Notes: generated by a model not told the origin, from the letters alone. Positions 1 to 6,731 are shown, counted from the first letter of the stretch. The stretch is 9,195 nucleotides of DNA from an uncultured Eubacteriales bacterium (GCA_900545925.1 URAZ01000068.1:1-9195), one strand, 5' to 3'. Program-made: numbers and translations.

Positions 1-58
1 TATGCCCTTTTTGATCCGTCTAAAATTTTTACCACTCCTCACATTTCAGACTTGACAT

Positions 59-1711
59 TTAATAGTTAGTCTTTCCTGCATAATAGACCTCGCGCTGGGC
101 GCGTTCCGGTGTCTGATATGGTTCTTCAAACTTGATTCCCCATTTGAAATATAATTGCAGCTTGGTACGCATCGGGTGTGTGCCGGTTTTCATGACAACG
201 AAATCACCCTTCGGGAGACTTTTCAGTTCATCTGGCGATAAAAGCGCACGCTCTGCCATCTGCAGGCTCTGGCTGTTGCTGTCCTTTCCCTTACTGATGG
301 AGCCGGTAAGGACTGTCCGGCTGCCGAGGGCTTTGGAAAGCGTTTCCGCTGTCTGGCTGTTGGGGGCGAAGCCGCCGAAGATCGTATCCTGACAGTTATC
401 GGCTATGATCTCCGCGCCCTCCTTACCGTAATTCTTTTCGAGCTGCGCGAGACTTTGAATGATCGGCACGAGCGTCAGCTTGCGGCTTCGGCCTGCGGAG
501 AACAGCGGCAGAACATCAAAGGGCGGCATCGTGCCGAATTCGTCGCAGTAAAATACCACGCGCTTTTTCAGTTTTCCTTCGTTCGCGTCCGCAATGGAAA
601 ACAACTCCCGCGACAGGTTTTGGATCATAAGCCCCGCCATGAAGTGTTTCGTCGGATCTTCCTCCGGGATGATCAGAAAAATTGCACACTTCTCAGATGC
701 AAAGTGTTCCGCATCGATTGGACTGTCGTAGCAGAGCACCTGCTCCTGCTCGGAATCGATGAATGAATTCAGACGGGAAAGCACCGTGGACATGACGGAA
801 GCCATGCCTTGTTCGGAGGAACTGGTTGCTGCGGTCGCCATCCAGCCTGCCTTATGCGTATCCGGCAGGCTGTCTATCAGAACCTGAAATCCATTCTTCT
901 TTCCCATGGGAGCCATCAGTTCCTTCACCAGCTTGAATACAGACATGATGTGCCGCTTGTCATGCCCCGCGCTGTCCGGCGGAATGAACTCCGACAGCGT
1001 CATGATCACGGTTGCCAACACGCCCTCTGCTGCGTCATAAAAGTATGAGTTCTGTCCACGATCCTGCTTGTCGCCGCCCGGATTGACGATGGTTTTTGCG
1101 AGGATCTTCGCATATTTTTCTGCATTCGCCCGTGCTGCAAGGTTGTCCGGATGCTCACGGGCCACGTCCATGTAGCGGTTGACCAGTGTCATCAGATTAT
1201 TTCCATCCGAGTGGATCGGGTTGCGCAGGTCGACCACTGATACGCGATAGCCATAGTACTTCTGCGCGATCCTTCCGCAGTTGCGCGCGAGGTCGCCCTT
1301 CGTATCCAAAATCAGGAAGCTCATACCACAAGCGCAGGCAAATTCAATATTGGGATATAGGAAGAATGCAGTCTTGCCGACACCGGATGCGCCGATCATG
1401 AGGCAATGCACATCGTCGCAGTCCACCAGAGCATCCAGTCGTTTGCCGCGCTGCACACTGCCGAGAACCAGTCCCTGCACAGTCGGGCGCTTCTTCCCGG
1501 CGCGCCATGCTGCAACGTCAAAGGGAACCGTGACGTAGGCTTTTCGGATCTCCTGATCCGTCGCCCAGCGTGCTGTACCATACTGACCGTCGCCAACGGT
1601 TTTGGATTTGATATTGTTCAGCGAGTAGTTGTTCGTAAGAAGCGAAAGCAGAAGAATGAATAATGCGCCTATCACGCCGACCGCAACCAAAGGGGTCATA
1701 GACTCAGGCAT
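59..1711 (-). CDS. VirD4/TraG-type type IV coupling protein
   Basis: This 550-aa protein is a conjugative coupling ATPase, which docks the relaxase-DNA complex at the inner-membrane secretion channel. Seen: one hydrophobic segment at about residues 7-25; the family motif YGTARW at 44-49; Walker A GASGVGKT at 107-114; and Walker B VVFYCDEFG with the acidic pair D390/E391. The sequence after Walker B (SAGRSRKLTLVPIIQSLAQL) is the usual TraG/VirD4 region. It has one membrane segment where many family members have two, so it belongs to a short-N-terminus subtype. The start at 1711 has an upstream GGAGG about 10 nt away. A second Met (residue 5, 1699) overlaps the TOPRIM stop as ATGA but lacks a ribosome site. 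The gene overlaps the TOPRIM gene by 16 bp, which suggests translational coupling. After the stop, 1-58 holds a CTCCTC (35-40) that could be the ribosome site of a next minus-strand gene outside the window. Family assignment is firm; the exact subtype is not. Confidence 0.95.
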   Translation of the reverse strand: MPESMTPLVAVGVIGALFILLLSLLTNNYSLNNIKSKTVGDGQYGTARWATDQEIRKAYVTVPFDVAAWRAGKKRPTVQGLVLGSVQRGKRLDALVDCDDVHCLMIGASGVGKTAFFLYPNIEFACACGMSFLILDTKGDLARNCGRIAQKYYGYRVSVVDLRNPIHSDGNNLMTLVNRYMDVAREHPDNLAARANAEKYAKILAKTIVNPGGDKQDRGQNSYFYDAAEGVLATVIMTLSEFIPPDSAGHDKRHIMSVFKLVKELMAPMGKKNGFQVLIDSLPDTHKAGWMATAATSSSEQGMASVMSTVLSRLNSFIDSEQEQVLCYDSPIDAEHFASEKCAIFLIIPEEDPTKHFMAGLMIQNLSRELFSIADANEGKLKKRVVFYCDEFGTMPPFDVLPLFSAGRSRKLTLVPIIQSLAQLEKNYGKEGAEIIADNCQDTIFGGFAPNSQTAETLSKALGSRTVLTGSISKGKDSNSQSLQMAERALLSPDELKSLPKGDFVVMKTGTHPMRTKLQLYFKWGIKFEEPYQTPERAQREVYYAGKTNY

Positions 1712-2616
1712 GGCGCAAGTTCCTCCTTCTGAGTATGAAGAAGATCATCGTTCCAGTCTTTCAATTCCGGCACGAGCCGCTCCGCCATGATGCCGCGTTC
1801 ACGCAGAAGCTCTGCCATCCGTTCGCTGGCTTTGTGCCCAGCATCGTCGTTATCAAGGCAAAGATAGACCATCTGCGTCTCCGGTTTCAGCATTTGCATC
1901 ACCGGAATCGGAGACGTGCCGCAGCAGGCAACGTAGCTATGCTCCTGCCACTGATACGGGTTTATGGAGATGTACGAGAGCATATCAATGGGTGCTTCGA
2001 ACACATAAAGGCTCCCGTCCGTGCCGGTATGATGAAAGCTGTAACGTGGGTCGCTGGACTCGACATTCAGCCGAAAGGCTTTGCCAAAGCTGTTTGTGCT
2101 GCGCAGATGCGCGTGGCGCGGGCAGCCACCTTCGTCTGTGCCAATGAACACGGCATTATGATGCGCCCCGTCCTCATAGAGCATTTTCTTGCGAGCAAAG
2201 AACGAAACCACGTCGGCATCTAACCCGCGCGTTTTGAGCAGATACGCGAACACGCGGTGCATATTCGCGTTTGGAACGGGCGGTGCGAAGGGCTTTTGCT
2301 CAGTCGGCTCCTGTTTTTTTGCCTGCGGATAAAACGGCTCCATGCTCTCACCAAGCAGCATGGACATGGCTTCAATGTAGCTTTTGCCGTAATATTTTTG
2401 TACAAAACTGACAGCTCGACCTCCCTCGTTCGAGGCATGGTCGAACCATTCGCAGCCGCGAACCGTGATGCTGTGGTCGCTTGCCAGCCGCTTTTCACGT
2501 CCGGACTTGATGAGCTTTTCTCCTTGCCGAAGGAGAAATTCTTCGAGGTCAACGGTTGCGGCGCGTTCTTTCTGTTCCGGGGTAAATTCAATAAATTTGC
2601 TGATTTTTCTCACCAC
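1696..2616 (-). CDS. DUF3991/TOPRIM domain protein of conjugative elements
   Basis: This roughly 306-aa protein is of the DUF3991 plus TOPRIM type found next to relaxases in Bacillota conjugative elements; it is thought to be a primase-like accessory. Seen (numbering from a GTG at 2616): FTPEQKERA at about 11-19, the usual start of the family; the DUF3991 region with DHSITVRG and the later SFVQKYYG; then a TOPRIM fold with YVFEAPID (E207) and CLDNDDAG (D255, D257), the expected metal-binding acids. The reading frame is open to 2862, but everything upstream of 2616 is IS110 sequence, so the native start must be at or near the paired GTG codons at 2616/2613. No Shine-Dalgarno is visible there now. 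The insertion has removed the original upstream region, so expression may be reduced. The 3' end overlaps the coupling-protein gene. Function in transfer is inferred from context. Confidence 0.85.
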   Translation of the reverse strand: MVRKISKFIEFTPEQKERAATVDLEEFLLRQGEKLIKSGREKRLASDHSITVRGCEWFDHASNEGGRAVSFVQKYYGKSYIEAMSMLLGESMEPFYPQAKKQEPTEQKPFAPPVPNANMHRVFAYLLKTRGLDADVVSFFARKKMLYEDGAHHNAVFIGTDEGGCPRHAHLRSTNSFGKAFRLNVESSDPRYSFHHTGTDGSLYVFEAPIDMLSYISINPYQWQEHSYVACCGTSPIPVMQMLKPETQMVYLCLDNDDAGHKASERMAELLRERGIMAERLVPELKDWNDDLLHTQKEELAPCLSL

Positions 2617-2619
2617 TAT

Positions 2620-2625
2620 TACAAT
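2620..2625 (+). promoter_or_regulatory. Left-end -10 box of IS110 copy A (half of a junction promoter)
   Basis: TACAAT lies 2 nt inside the CT core. When the ends are joined in a circle, the right-end TTGACT (4192-4197) falls exactly 17 bp upstream (15 nt through the core plus 2 nt). In the inserted state the only thing at 17-bp spacing is a poor TTGCTG (2597-2602) in the flanking TOPRIM gene. Confidence 0.65.
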
Positions 2626-2631
2626 AAATTT

Positions 2632-2831
2632 GGACAGGAAAGCCGGGCAGCCAGTCCGGCTTTCTTTCCATCTCATGCCTAAGCTACAATAAGGGGAGCA
2701 ACTGGCTGACCACTCACCACTTGGGCTTCCATGCCCGTCAGAAAGACTGTCAGCCATCCCCTTATTGCGGCGTTCGATTTGAGCAGGTTGAGCCTCGGAG
2801 TTCGTGTCACCCAATAGATTGAATCGGCAAT
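2632..2831 (+). ncRNA. Candidate bridge RNA of IS110 copy A
   Basis: Three structured parts lie in order. A 5' stem-loop pairs GAAAGCCGG (2638-2646) with CCGGCTTTC (2656-2664), 9 bp around a 9-nt loop. The putative target-binding loop is closed by TGGCTGAC (2703-2710) with GTCAGCCA (2749-2756), extended by AATAAGGGGA (2688-2697) with TCCCCTTATT (2757-2766) across a 5-nt bulge. It carries left target guide CTCACCACT (2713-2721), apical hairpin GGGC/GCCC (2723-2736) and right target guide CAGAAAG (2739-2745). The putative donor-binding loop is closed by CGATT (2775-2779) with AATCG (2822-2826) plus ATTGC/GCAAT (2764-2768 with 2827-2831). It carries donor guides AGCAGGT (2782-2788) and AATAG (2813-2817). 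The start near 2632 is inferred from the -10 box at 2620; the 3' end is approximate. The length of about 200 nt is close to that known for IS621. Confidence 0.8.
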
Positions 2832-2879
2832 GAGAAAAAGATGGATTCCGGTTGCGATTCACAGATTGGAGGAATGCAA

Positions 2880-4088
2880 ATGAACTCTGTTGGCATCGAC
2901 ATTTCCAAAGGCAGAAGCACGGTTGCCGTCATGCGCCCCTTCGGAGAGGTCGTCATCTCGCCCTTTGAAGTCCGTCACACCGACAGTGAACTGAGCAAAC
3001 TGGCAAGGCAGCTCAAAAGCTTGGACGGTGAGACTCGCGTGGTCATGGAGGCCACGGGAAACTACCATGCGCCGGTGGCAAAGCTGCTCCACGACGCAGG
3101 GCTGTATGTTTCCGTCGTCAATGCAAAGCTGGTGCATGGCTACGGGAACAACGAATTACGGCGTGTCAAAACCGACAGGAAGGATGCTGTTAAACTGGCA
3201 AACTACGGTCTTGACCGCTGGCTCACTCTGCCGAGATACGTTCCGGAGGAAAATACCCGGCTGCTGCTGAAGAACTGCTACCGCCAGTACCGGCAGTATT
3301 CCAAAGTGCAGACGGTTCTGAAGAACAATCTGATCTCATTGCTGGATACAGTATTTCCAAACGTCAACCGCCTGTTTTCAAGCCCAGTCCGCGGGGACGG
3401 GAGCGAAAAGTGGGTGGACTTTGTGGCTGAATTCTGGCATTGCCGCTGCGTCACTGAAAAATCCGAAAAGGCATTCACAAACAAATATCAACGCTGGTGC
3501 AAAACACACGGTTACAACTTCAGTGAAGCAAAAGCGCATACCATTCACGCCAAAGCAAGCGGACATATTGGCATCATGCCGAAATCTGAAACGACGAAGC
3601 TGCTCGTTGAACAGGCTGTTGTGCAGCTCAGAACGACTTCTACTACCCTCACCGCACTCAAACGCGAAATGCTCACCTTAGCCGCACAACTGCCAGAATA
3701 TCCTGCCGTCATGGGTATGTTCGGCGTAGGCCCGACGCTCGGCCCGCAGCTCATAGCGGAAATTGGCGACGTGCGCCGGTTTTACTCTAAGAAAGCATTA
3801 GTGGCTTATGCCGGTCTTGATGCTCCTCCAAATGATTCCGGCGATGTGACTGGCAAGCACAAGAGCATGAGCAAAATTGGTGCATCATCCTTGCGTCGGA
3901 CGCTGTTCCTCGTCATGAGCGTCTACTTGCAAAACGCACCGTTGGATGAACCAATCTACCAGTTCATGGACAGGAAACGTGCCGAGGGCAAGCCCTACCG
4001 CGTCTACATGATGGCTTCGGCAAACAAGTTCCTGCGGATCTACTACGCCACTGTGAAAGCCTATTTGGAGTCGCTGGAACAAGTCTGA
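2880..4088 (+). CDS. IS110-family transposase/recombinase, copy A
   Basis: This 402-aa protein is the RNA-guided DEDD recombinase of IS110 elements. Seen: N-terminal RuvC-like domain with D7 (VGIDISKG), E57 (VMEATGNY), D99 and D102 (KTDRKDA); a helical middle; then the C-terminal Transposase_20 domain with GMFGVGPTLGPQLIAEIGDVRRF, VAYAGLDAPPNDSG and MSKIGASSLRRTL. S320 in NDSG is the likely nucleophilic serine. All catalytic positions are present and the frame is uninterrupted, so it appears active. The start at 2880 is chosen because GGAGG (2868-2872) lies 7 nt upstream and the family begins with a short Met-x-x-VGID. An earlier in-frame ATG at 2841 has no ribosome site and overlaps the tail of the noncoding RNA region. 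The protein is clearly diverged from the second recombinase in the window, so the two elements are not copies of one another. Confidence 0.95.
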   Translation: MNSVGIDISKGRSTVAVMRPFGEVVISPFEVRHTDSELSKLARQLKSLDGETRVVMEATGNYHAPVAKLLHDAGLYVSVVNAKLVHGYGNNELRRVKTDRKDAVKLANYGLDRWLTLPRYVPEENTRLLLKNCYRQYRQYSKVQTVLKNNLISLLDTVFPNVNRLFSSPVRGDGSEKWVDFVAEFWHCRCVTEKSEKAFTNKYQRWCKTHGYNFSEAKAHTIHAKASGHIGIMPKSETTKLLVEQAVVQLRTTSTTLTALKREMLTLAAQLPEYPAVMGMFGVGPTLGPQLIAEIGDVRRFYSKKALVAYAGLDAPPNDSGDVTGKHKSMSKIGASSLRRTLFLVMSVYLQNAPLDEPIYQFMDRKRAEGKPYRVYMMASANKFLRIYYATVKAYLESLEQV

Positions 4089-4110
4089 TCTTGCCACATC
4101 GCGTTGGCTG

Positions 4111-4142
4111 GCCGCCGTTTCAAATTTGAGACGCGAAGCGGC
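4111..4142 (+). repeat. Imperfect palindrome in right end of IS110 copy A
   Basis: GCCGC (4111-4115) and GCGGC (4138-4142) flank a near-palindrome centred on TCAAATTTGA (4120-4129) with CGT/ACG arms. No T-run follows, so it does not look like an intrinsic terminator. It may be a recombinase or regulatory structure, or may simply slow transcription leaving the recombinase gene. Confidence 0.5.
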
Positions 4143-4191
4143 TTGGTTTGGTGCAGCCTTTTTGCGCACTGCATTACCTTGAAATTTCTAC

Positions 4192-4197
4192 TTGACT
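4192..4197 (+). promoter_or_regulatory. Right-end -35 box of IS110 copy A (half of a junction promoter)
   Basis: TTGACT lies 13 nt before the right CT core (4211-4212) and points outward. It has no -10 partner at 17 bp in the flank (4215-4220 is CTGCTG), but would pair with the left-end TACAAT at 17 bp in a circular intermediate. Confidence 0.6.
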
Positions 4198-4220
4198 TTT
4201 CTTAGCAGGTCTTTCTGCTG

Positions 4221-4249
4221 TTGCAAAGATTTTTGTTTTAGGGTATACT
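4221..4249 (+). promoter_or_regulatory. Promoter of the MNT-HEPN toxin-antitoxin operon
   Basis: TTGCAA (4221-4226), a 17-bp spacer and TATACT (4244-4249) form a good sigma-70-type promoter 25 bp before the MNT start codon. It is followed by a strong ribosome site, AGGAAGGGGG at 4256-4265. The -35 box begins 9 bp to the right of the IS110 core, so the insertion left it intact. Confidence 0.75.
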
Positions 4250-4273
4250 GGTTACAGGAAGGGGGCGCACGGA

Positions 4274-4591
4274 ATGCAGACGCAAGTATATTCGATCGAT
4301 GAGATCCGTGAGATCGTCGTGCCGATTGCAAAGCAGCACGGCGTGGACAAGGTGTTCCTGTTCGGCTCCTACGCGCGGGGCGACGCAACGCCCGCCAGCG
4401 ATGTAGACCTCTGCGTGGACGCACCCAAGCTGCGCGGTCTGTTCGCCCTTGGCGGTCTGTATGCTGACTTGGAGGACGCGCTCAAAAAGAGCATCGACGT
4501 TGTAACAACCGGCTCGCTCAAGTACAACAAAGACGAAGCCTTCCTCGAAAATCTGCGAAAGGATCGGGTGCTGCTGTATGAGCTTTCCTAA
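4274..4591 (+). CDS. mntA: MntA-type nucleotidyltransferase antitoxin
   Basis: This 105-aa minimal nucleotidyltransferase is of the MntA antitoxin type. The MntA/HepT family is known to neutralise its HEPN RNase partner by adding AMP units to a tyrosine beside the active site. Seen: the full GSX10DXD motif, G31-S32 through D43-V-D45 (GSYARGDATPASDVD), and a third acidic residue D75 in KKSIDVV. These are the metal- and nucleotide-binding positions, so the enzyme looks competent. The length is normal for the family. The ATG at 4274 is preceded 8 nt upstream by a strong purine-rich ribosome site and by its own promoter. The gene overlaps the HEPN gene by 14 bp, ensuring coupled synthesis. It lies on the strand opposite to the transfer genes on both sides, so it is an independent cargo or maintenance unit rather than part of that operon. 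That role is inference. Confidence 0.9.
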   Translation: MQTQVYSIDEIREIVVPIAKQHGVDKVFLFGSYARGDATPASDVDLCVDAPKLRGLFALGGLYADLEDALKKSIDVVTTGSLKYNKDEAFLENLRKDRVLLYELS

Positions 4592-4934
4592 CCGCGACGC
4601 GCAGATTCTGGCGCACATTTTGGAGTATTGTAATCGAGTCGAAAAGACACTATCCCGCTTCGGTCGTAATTTTGATATCTTTCTGGAAGATCAGGATTAC
4701 ATGGATTCCGTCAGCATGAACCTACTCCAAATTGGCGAACTTGCCGGAAAGTTTTCCGATGCGTATGTGCAAGAAACCAAGCCGCAGATGGATTGGCGCG
4801 CAATCAAAAATATGCGCAATATGTTCGCGCACGATTATGGCTCGATGGACAAAGATCGCATCTGGCAGACAGCAACCGAAGATGTTCCGGCGCTCAAAGC
4901 GTACTGTGTACGCGCATTGATCGAAGACTTTTAA
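4578..4934 (+). CDS. hepT: HepT-type HEPN (DUF86) RNase toxin
   Basis: This 118-aa helical protein is of the HEPN/DUF86 family and is the toxin partner of the upstream nucleotidyltransferase. Seen: the RX4HXY signature, R80-NMFA-H85-D-Y87, where R and H form the RNase site and Y is the residue that MntA enzymes modify; NLLQIGELAGKFS at 48-60, typical for the family; and MDWRAIKNMRN just before the motif. All key residues are intact, so it should be a functional toxin. The start at 4578 overlaps the antitoxin reading frame by 14 bp and follows GGATCGGGTGCTG-type sequence with no separate strong ribosome site, which fits translational coupling. A strong terminator follows 14 bp after the stop. 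The pair probably stabilises the mobile element or acts in phage defence; context cannot separate these. Confidence 0.9.
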   Translation: MSFPNRDAQILAHILEYCNRVEKTLSRFGRNFDIFLEDQDYMDSVSMNLLQIGELAGKFSDAYVQETKPQMDWRAIKNMRNMFAHDYGSMDKDRIWQTATEDVPALKAYCVRALIEDF

Positions 4935-4947
4935 GCGAATATTTAGG

Positions 4948-4981
4948 CAGGCGACGCTGTCAGCACAGCGCCGCCTGTTTT
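4948..4981 (+). terminator. Intrinsic terminator after the HEPN gene
   Basis: CAGGCG-a-CGCTGT (4948-4960), a CAGC loop, then ACAGCG-c-CGCCTG (4965-4977) and TTTT. The stem is 12 bp with one internal mismatch. It lies between convergent genes: the relaxase stop codon (minus strand) falls in the T-run, so the hairpin may end transcripts from both sides, though its minus-strand T-run is weak. Confidence 0.85.
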
Positions 4982-6260
4982 ATCGTATGACCTGTCCATA
5001 GCCCTGCTCCTGTTCATGGTCATCCTGCTTATGCCCCATCGCCAGCCGCTTTTGCATGAGCTTTTTGCGGCGCTTGGAGTCGATGCGGATGCCCATCGGA
5101 TTGCTGGGTGGTGCAGCATTGTCGCGGAAGATTTGTCCCATCTGGTGAAACAGGCGGATGGTTGAATTCAGAAGATATTCGGACGGAAGTCCCACAGAAT
5201 GAGAAGCTGTGGACGAAGTATTTTCGTTTGCAAGCGTCGGATTTGTAGAAGCGTCCGAAGAAGTTTCTTCCGAAGGAGCTTCTTCCTCTTGCGAAGTTTC
5301 CTGCTCTGATGCTGTCCGTGCCTGATCTATCTGCTGCCGCAGACGCTCCGCTTCCTGAATGATGGCGTTCTTGATCGCGCGAAATTCTTTCTGCTGAGAA
5401 AGTGGATTGTGCTGCCGGGGCCGGTTTTTATAGTAGCCCTCCAGCGTGTCTCGCAAGCCATTCCAGACGGAATAATATGCTGCCACCTCTGGCAGCTTTT
5501 CGAGTTCATCCACGATTTCATCGGCCTTGTCCTTGAGCGGCTTTTTGAGATAGCCATATTGTTTTTTGCCGCCGACTGTGCGCAGTTCCAGCGCAAGCTC
5601 CAACAGCTTTTTTTGGATAGATGCGGGTGGATCAGTGACAGATTCCATTCGATCAACCAAATCGCGCATAATCTCCCGCGCCGCTTCGGTTACTTCTTTA
5701 TATGCCACGTCCTTCTGAATATAGATTTCTTTCAGTTCGTCTGCGTAGATCGTATTCGTCAGAACAGACTGCATATGCAGCAGCCTGTCTTTCCGCAAGA
5801 ATCCATATTTTGGATCGTCCGACCAGAGCATCATGTGGATATGCGGATGCTCGCCTTCGTCGTGAAATGCCGCGTACCAGTGAAGATATTCCGGTGGGAT
5901 CTGCATGGCTTCGGCAAAGTCATTCTGATGTGCCAGCAGCGTCAAGCGCCAGCTTTCCGCATTGTCATAGCCAAGCCGCGCGGCATCCTCGCGGCGCAGG
6001 GAATAAATGATCGTCCAGACGTTTCCCTCATGCGCTTTCAATTCTTGCATGGTTTTTTCCAGATCGACGTGCGGTTCTGCGCCAAAGAGTCCATGCCCTT
6101 CGTGCTTTTCCGCGCGTGGGCGGGTGGCAATATAGCGCATATAAATGCCCTCTGCGTCCTCATTCAAGATTTCTACACCGTCGCGCGTGGCGATGTATTT
6201 CATGTAACGGCCGGCTCGTTTTTTGCTGAGAAAGCCACTTTTCTGAATCAATTTTGCCAT
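4980..6260 (-). CDS. MobP-type relaxase (MobP3-like)
   Basis: This 426-aa DNA relaxase would nick oriT and lead the transferred strand. Seen: N-terminal YMKYIATRDGVE at 19-30 and YMRYIATRPRAEKHEGHGLFG at about 40-60; NVWTIIYSLRREDAARLGYD at about 80-99; and the metal-binding histidine motif HDEGEHPHIH with H133, H138, H140 and H142, followed by MMLWSDDPKYG. These match MobP3 relaxases of Bacillota elements. The first two motifs are only 21 residues apart; as I recall the family, they are usually separated by several tens of residues, so the N-terminus is compact. The C-terminal third has coiled-coil and acidic Ser/Glu-rich low-complexity stretches (about 305-345) and a basic tail. The start at 6260 lies 3 bp after the RHH gene stop, with AGGAAAAGG overlapping that gene's end, so translation is probably coupled. 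Any of the tyrosines 19, 22, 40 or 43 could be the nucleophile. Confidence 0.88.
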   Translation of the reverse strand: MAKLIQKSGFLSKKRAGRYMKYIATRDGVEILNEDAEGIYMRYIATRPRAEKHEGHGLFGAEPHVDLEKTMQELKAHEGNVWTIIYSLRREDAARLGYDNAESWRLTLLAHQNDFAEAMQIPPEYLHWYAAFHDEGEHPHIHMMLWSDDPKYGFLRKDRLLHMQSVLTNTIYADELKEIYIQKDVAYKEVTEAAREIMRDLVDRMESVTDPPASIQKKLLELALELRTVGGKKQYGYLKKPLKDKADEIVDELEKLPEVAAYYSVWNGLRDTLEGYYKNRPRQHNPLSQQKEFRAIKNAIIQEAERLRQQIDQARTASEQETSQEEEAPSEETSSDASTNPTLANENTSSTASHSVGLPSEYLLNSTIRLFHQMGQIFRDNAAPPSNPMGIRIDSKRRKKLMQKRLAMGHKQDDHEQEQGYGQVIR

Positions 6261-6263
6261 CCG

Positions 6264-6668
6264 TTACAACGCCTTTTCCTGTTGCAGTACGTCCACAAAC
6301 GAGATTTTTCCGTTCGTGCCCTTGACCTGATCCATGCTGAGCGTGTGCATTTTCATGTACCGCGCCGCGTCAATGTCTGTGTCCGAAGCAAGAATGTGAT
6401 TGTTGACGTTCTGCTCGACCGCCAGCTTGAAAAGCTGCCGACCAATGCGCTCTGCAAACACCCCGAGCGTACCGTCCAACATCTGCTTCAAGGCGCGCGG
6501 AAGGTATGCGCCTGCATCCAGCGTGTGCAGAAACCCTGCGTAAAACCAGATCGCCTTTTCGATGAACTCGCTCCGGCTCTGGCATTGATCCGGACGGTAG
6601 TTATCTTCCACAATCTGCTTGCACTCCGGCGTCAGCCAGAGCGGAAACTTGATCTTGTTGCCTGCCAT
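6264..6668 (-). CDS. Small mobilisation accessory protein, ribbon-helix-helix-like
   Basis: This 134-aa protein is directly upstream of the relaxase. Seen: an N-terminal strand-like KIKFPLWLTP (5-14), then SRSEFIEKAIWFYAGFL (31-47), which resembles the helices of ribbon-helix-helix DNA-binding proteins, followed by a longer helical C-terminal part. Small RHH proteins in this position in MobP systems usually bind oriT and help the relaxase form the relaxosome, and may repress the operon; that role is inferred from position. The start at 6668 is chosen because GGAGGA (6682-6677) lies 8 nt upstream. The frame stays open to 7007, but that extension runs through a terminator-like hairpin, the remains of another gene and IS110 sequence, so I reject it. 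The gene ends 3 bp before the relaxase start. Confidence 0.8.
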   Translation of the reverse strand: MAGNKIKFPLWLTPECKQIVEDNYRPDQCQSRSEFIEKAIWFYAGFLHTLDAGAYLPRALKQMLDGTLGVFAERIGRQLFKLAVEQNVNNHILASDTDIDAARYMKMHTLSMDQVKGTNGKISFVDVLQQEKAL

Positions 6669-6696
6669 GCCAATTTTCCTCCAATTTTGTGCGCAA

Positions 6697-6731
6697 CCCC
6701 GCTGTTTTCCTTGAAACAGCGGGGCTTTTTT
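6697..6731 (+). terminator. Strong hairpin with T-run before the RHH gene
   Basis: CCCCGCTGTTT (6697-6707), a 6-nt loop and AAACAGCGGGG (6714-6724) form a perfect 11-bp stem followed by CTTTTTT on the plus strand. As a terminator it would stop rightward transcription, antisense to the mob operon. On the minus strand it lies between the small Cys-rich gene and the RHH ribosome site and lacks a T-run, so there it could only act as a leader structure. Confidence 0.75.

Larger units (their letters stand above)
2616..4212 (+). mobile_element. IS110-family insertion sequence, copy A (CT core at both ends)
   Basis: The element is delimited by a CT dinucleotide at 2616-2617 and again at 4211-4212. 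The boundary comes from four matches between its own noncoding RNA and the DNA ends. CTCACCACT at 2713-2721 equals the left flank 2609-2617. CAGAAAG at 2739-2745 is the complement of CTTTCTG at 4211-4217. AGCAGGT at 2782-2788 equals the right end 4204-4210. AATAG at 2813-2817 is the complement of the left end 2616-2620. The empty target would read CTCACCA-CT-TTCTG. The element carries about 260 nt of noncoding DNA before the recombinase gene and about 120 nt after it, the usual layout of the IS110 group. It sits between the TOPRIM gene start and the promoter of the toxin-antitoxin pair. It has no long terminal inverted repeats and no target duplication beyond the core, as is normal for the family. 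Confidence 0.85.

Noticed and set aside
2589..2632. 11-bp direct repeat CAATAAATTTG (2589-2599 and 2622-2632), as a possible target duplication
   Set aside because: One copy is in the TOPRIM gene and the other inside the IS110 left end, on opposite sides of the core; the guide matches give a different boundary.
2617..2862. N-terminal extension of the TOPRIM frame to 2862
   Set aside because: It runs through the IS110 left end and its bridge-RNA stems; the homologous protein starts near FTPEQ.
2671..4202. Alternative copy A boundaries using CT at 2672 and 4201
   Set aside because: The junction spacing would be 16 bp and the guides would not match the flanks; the 2616/4211 solution satisfies four guides and 17-bp spacing.
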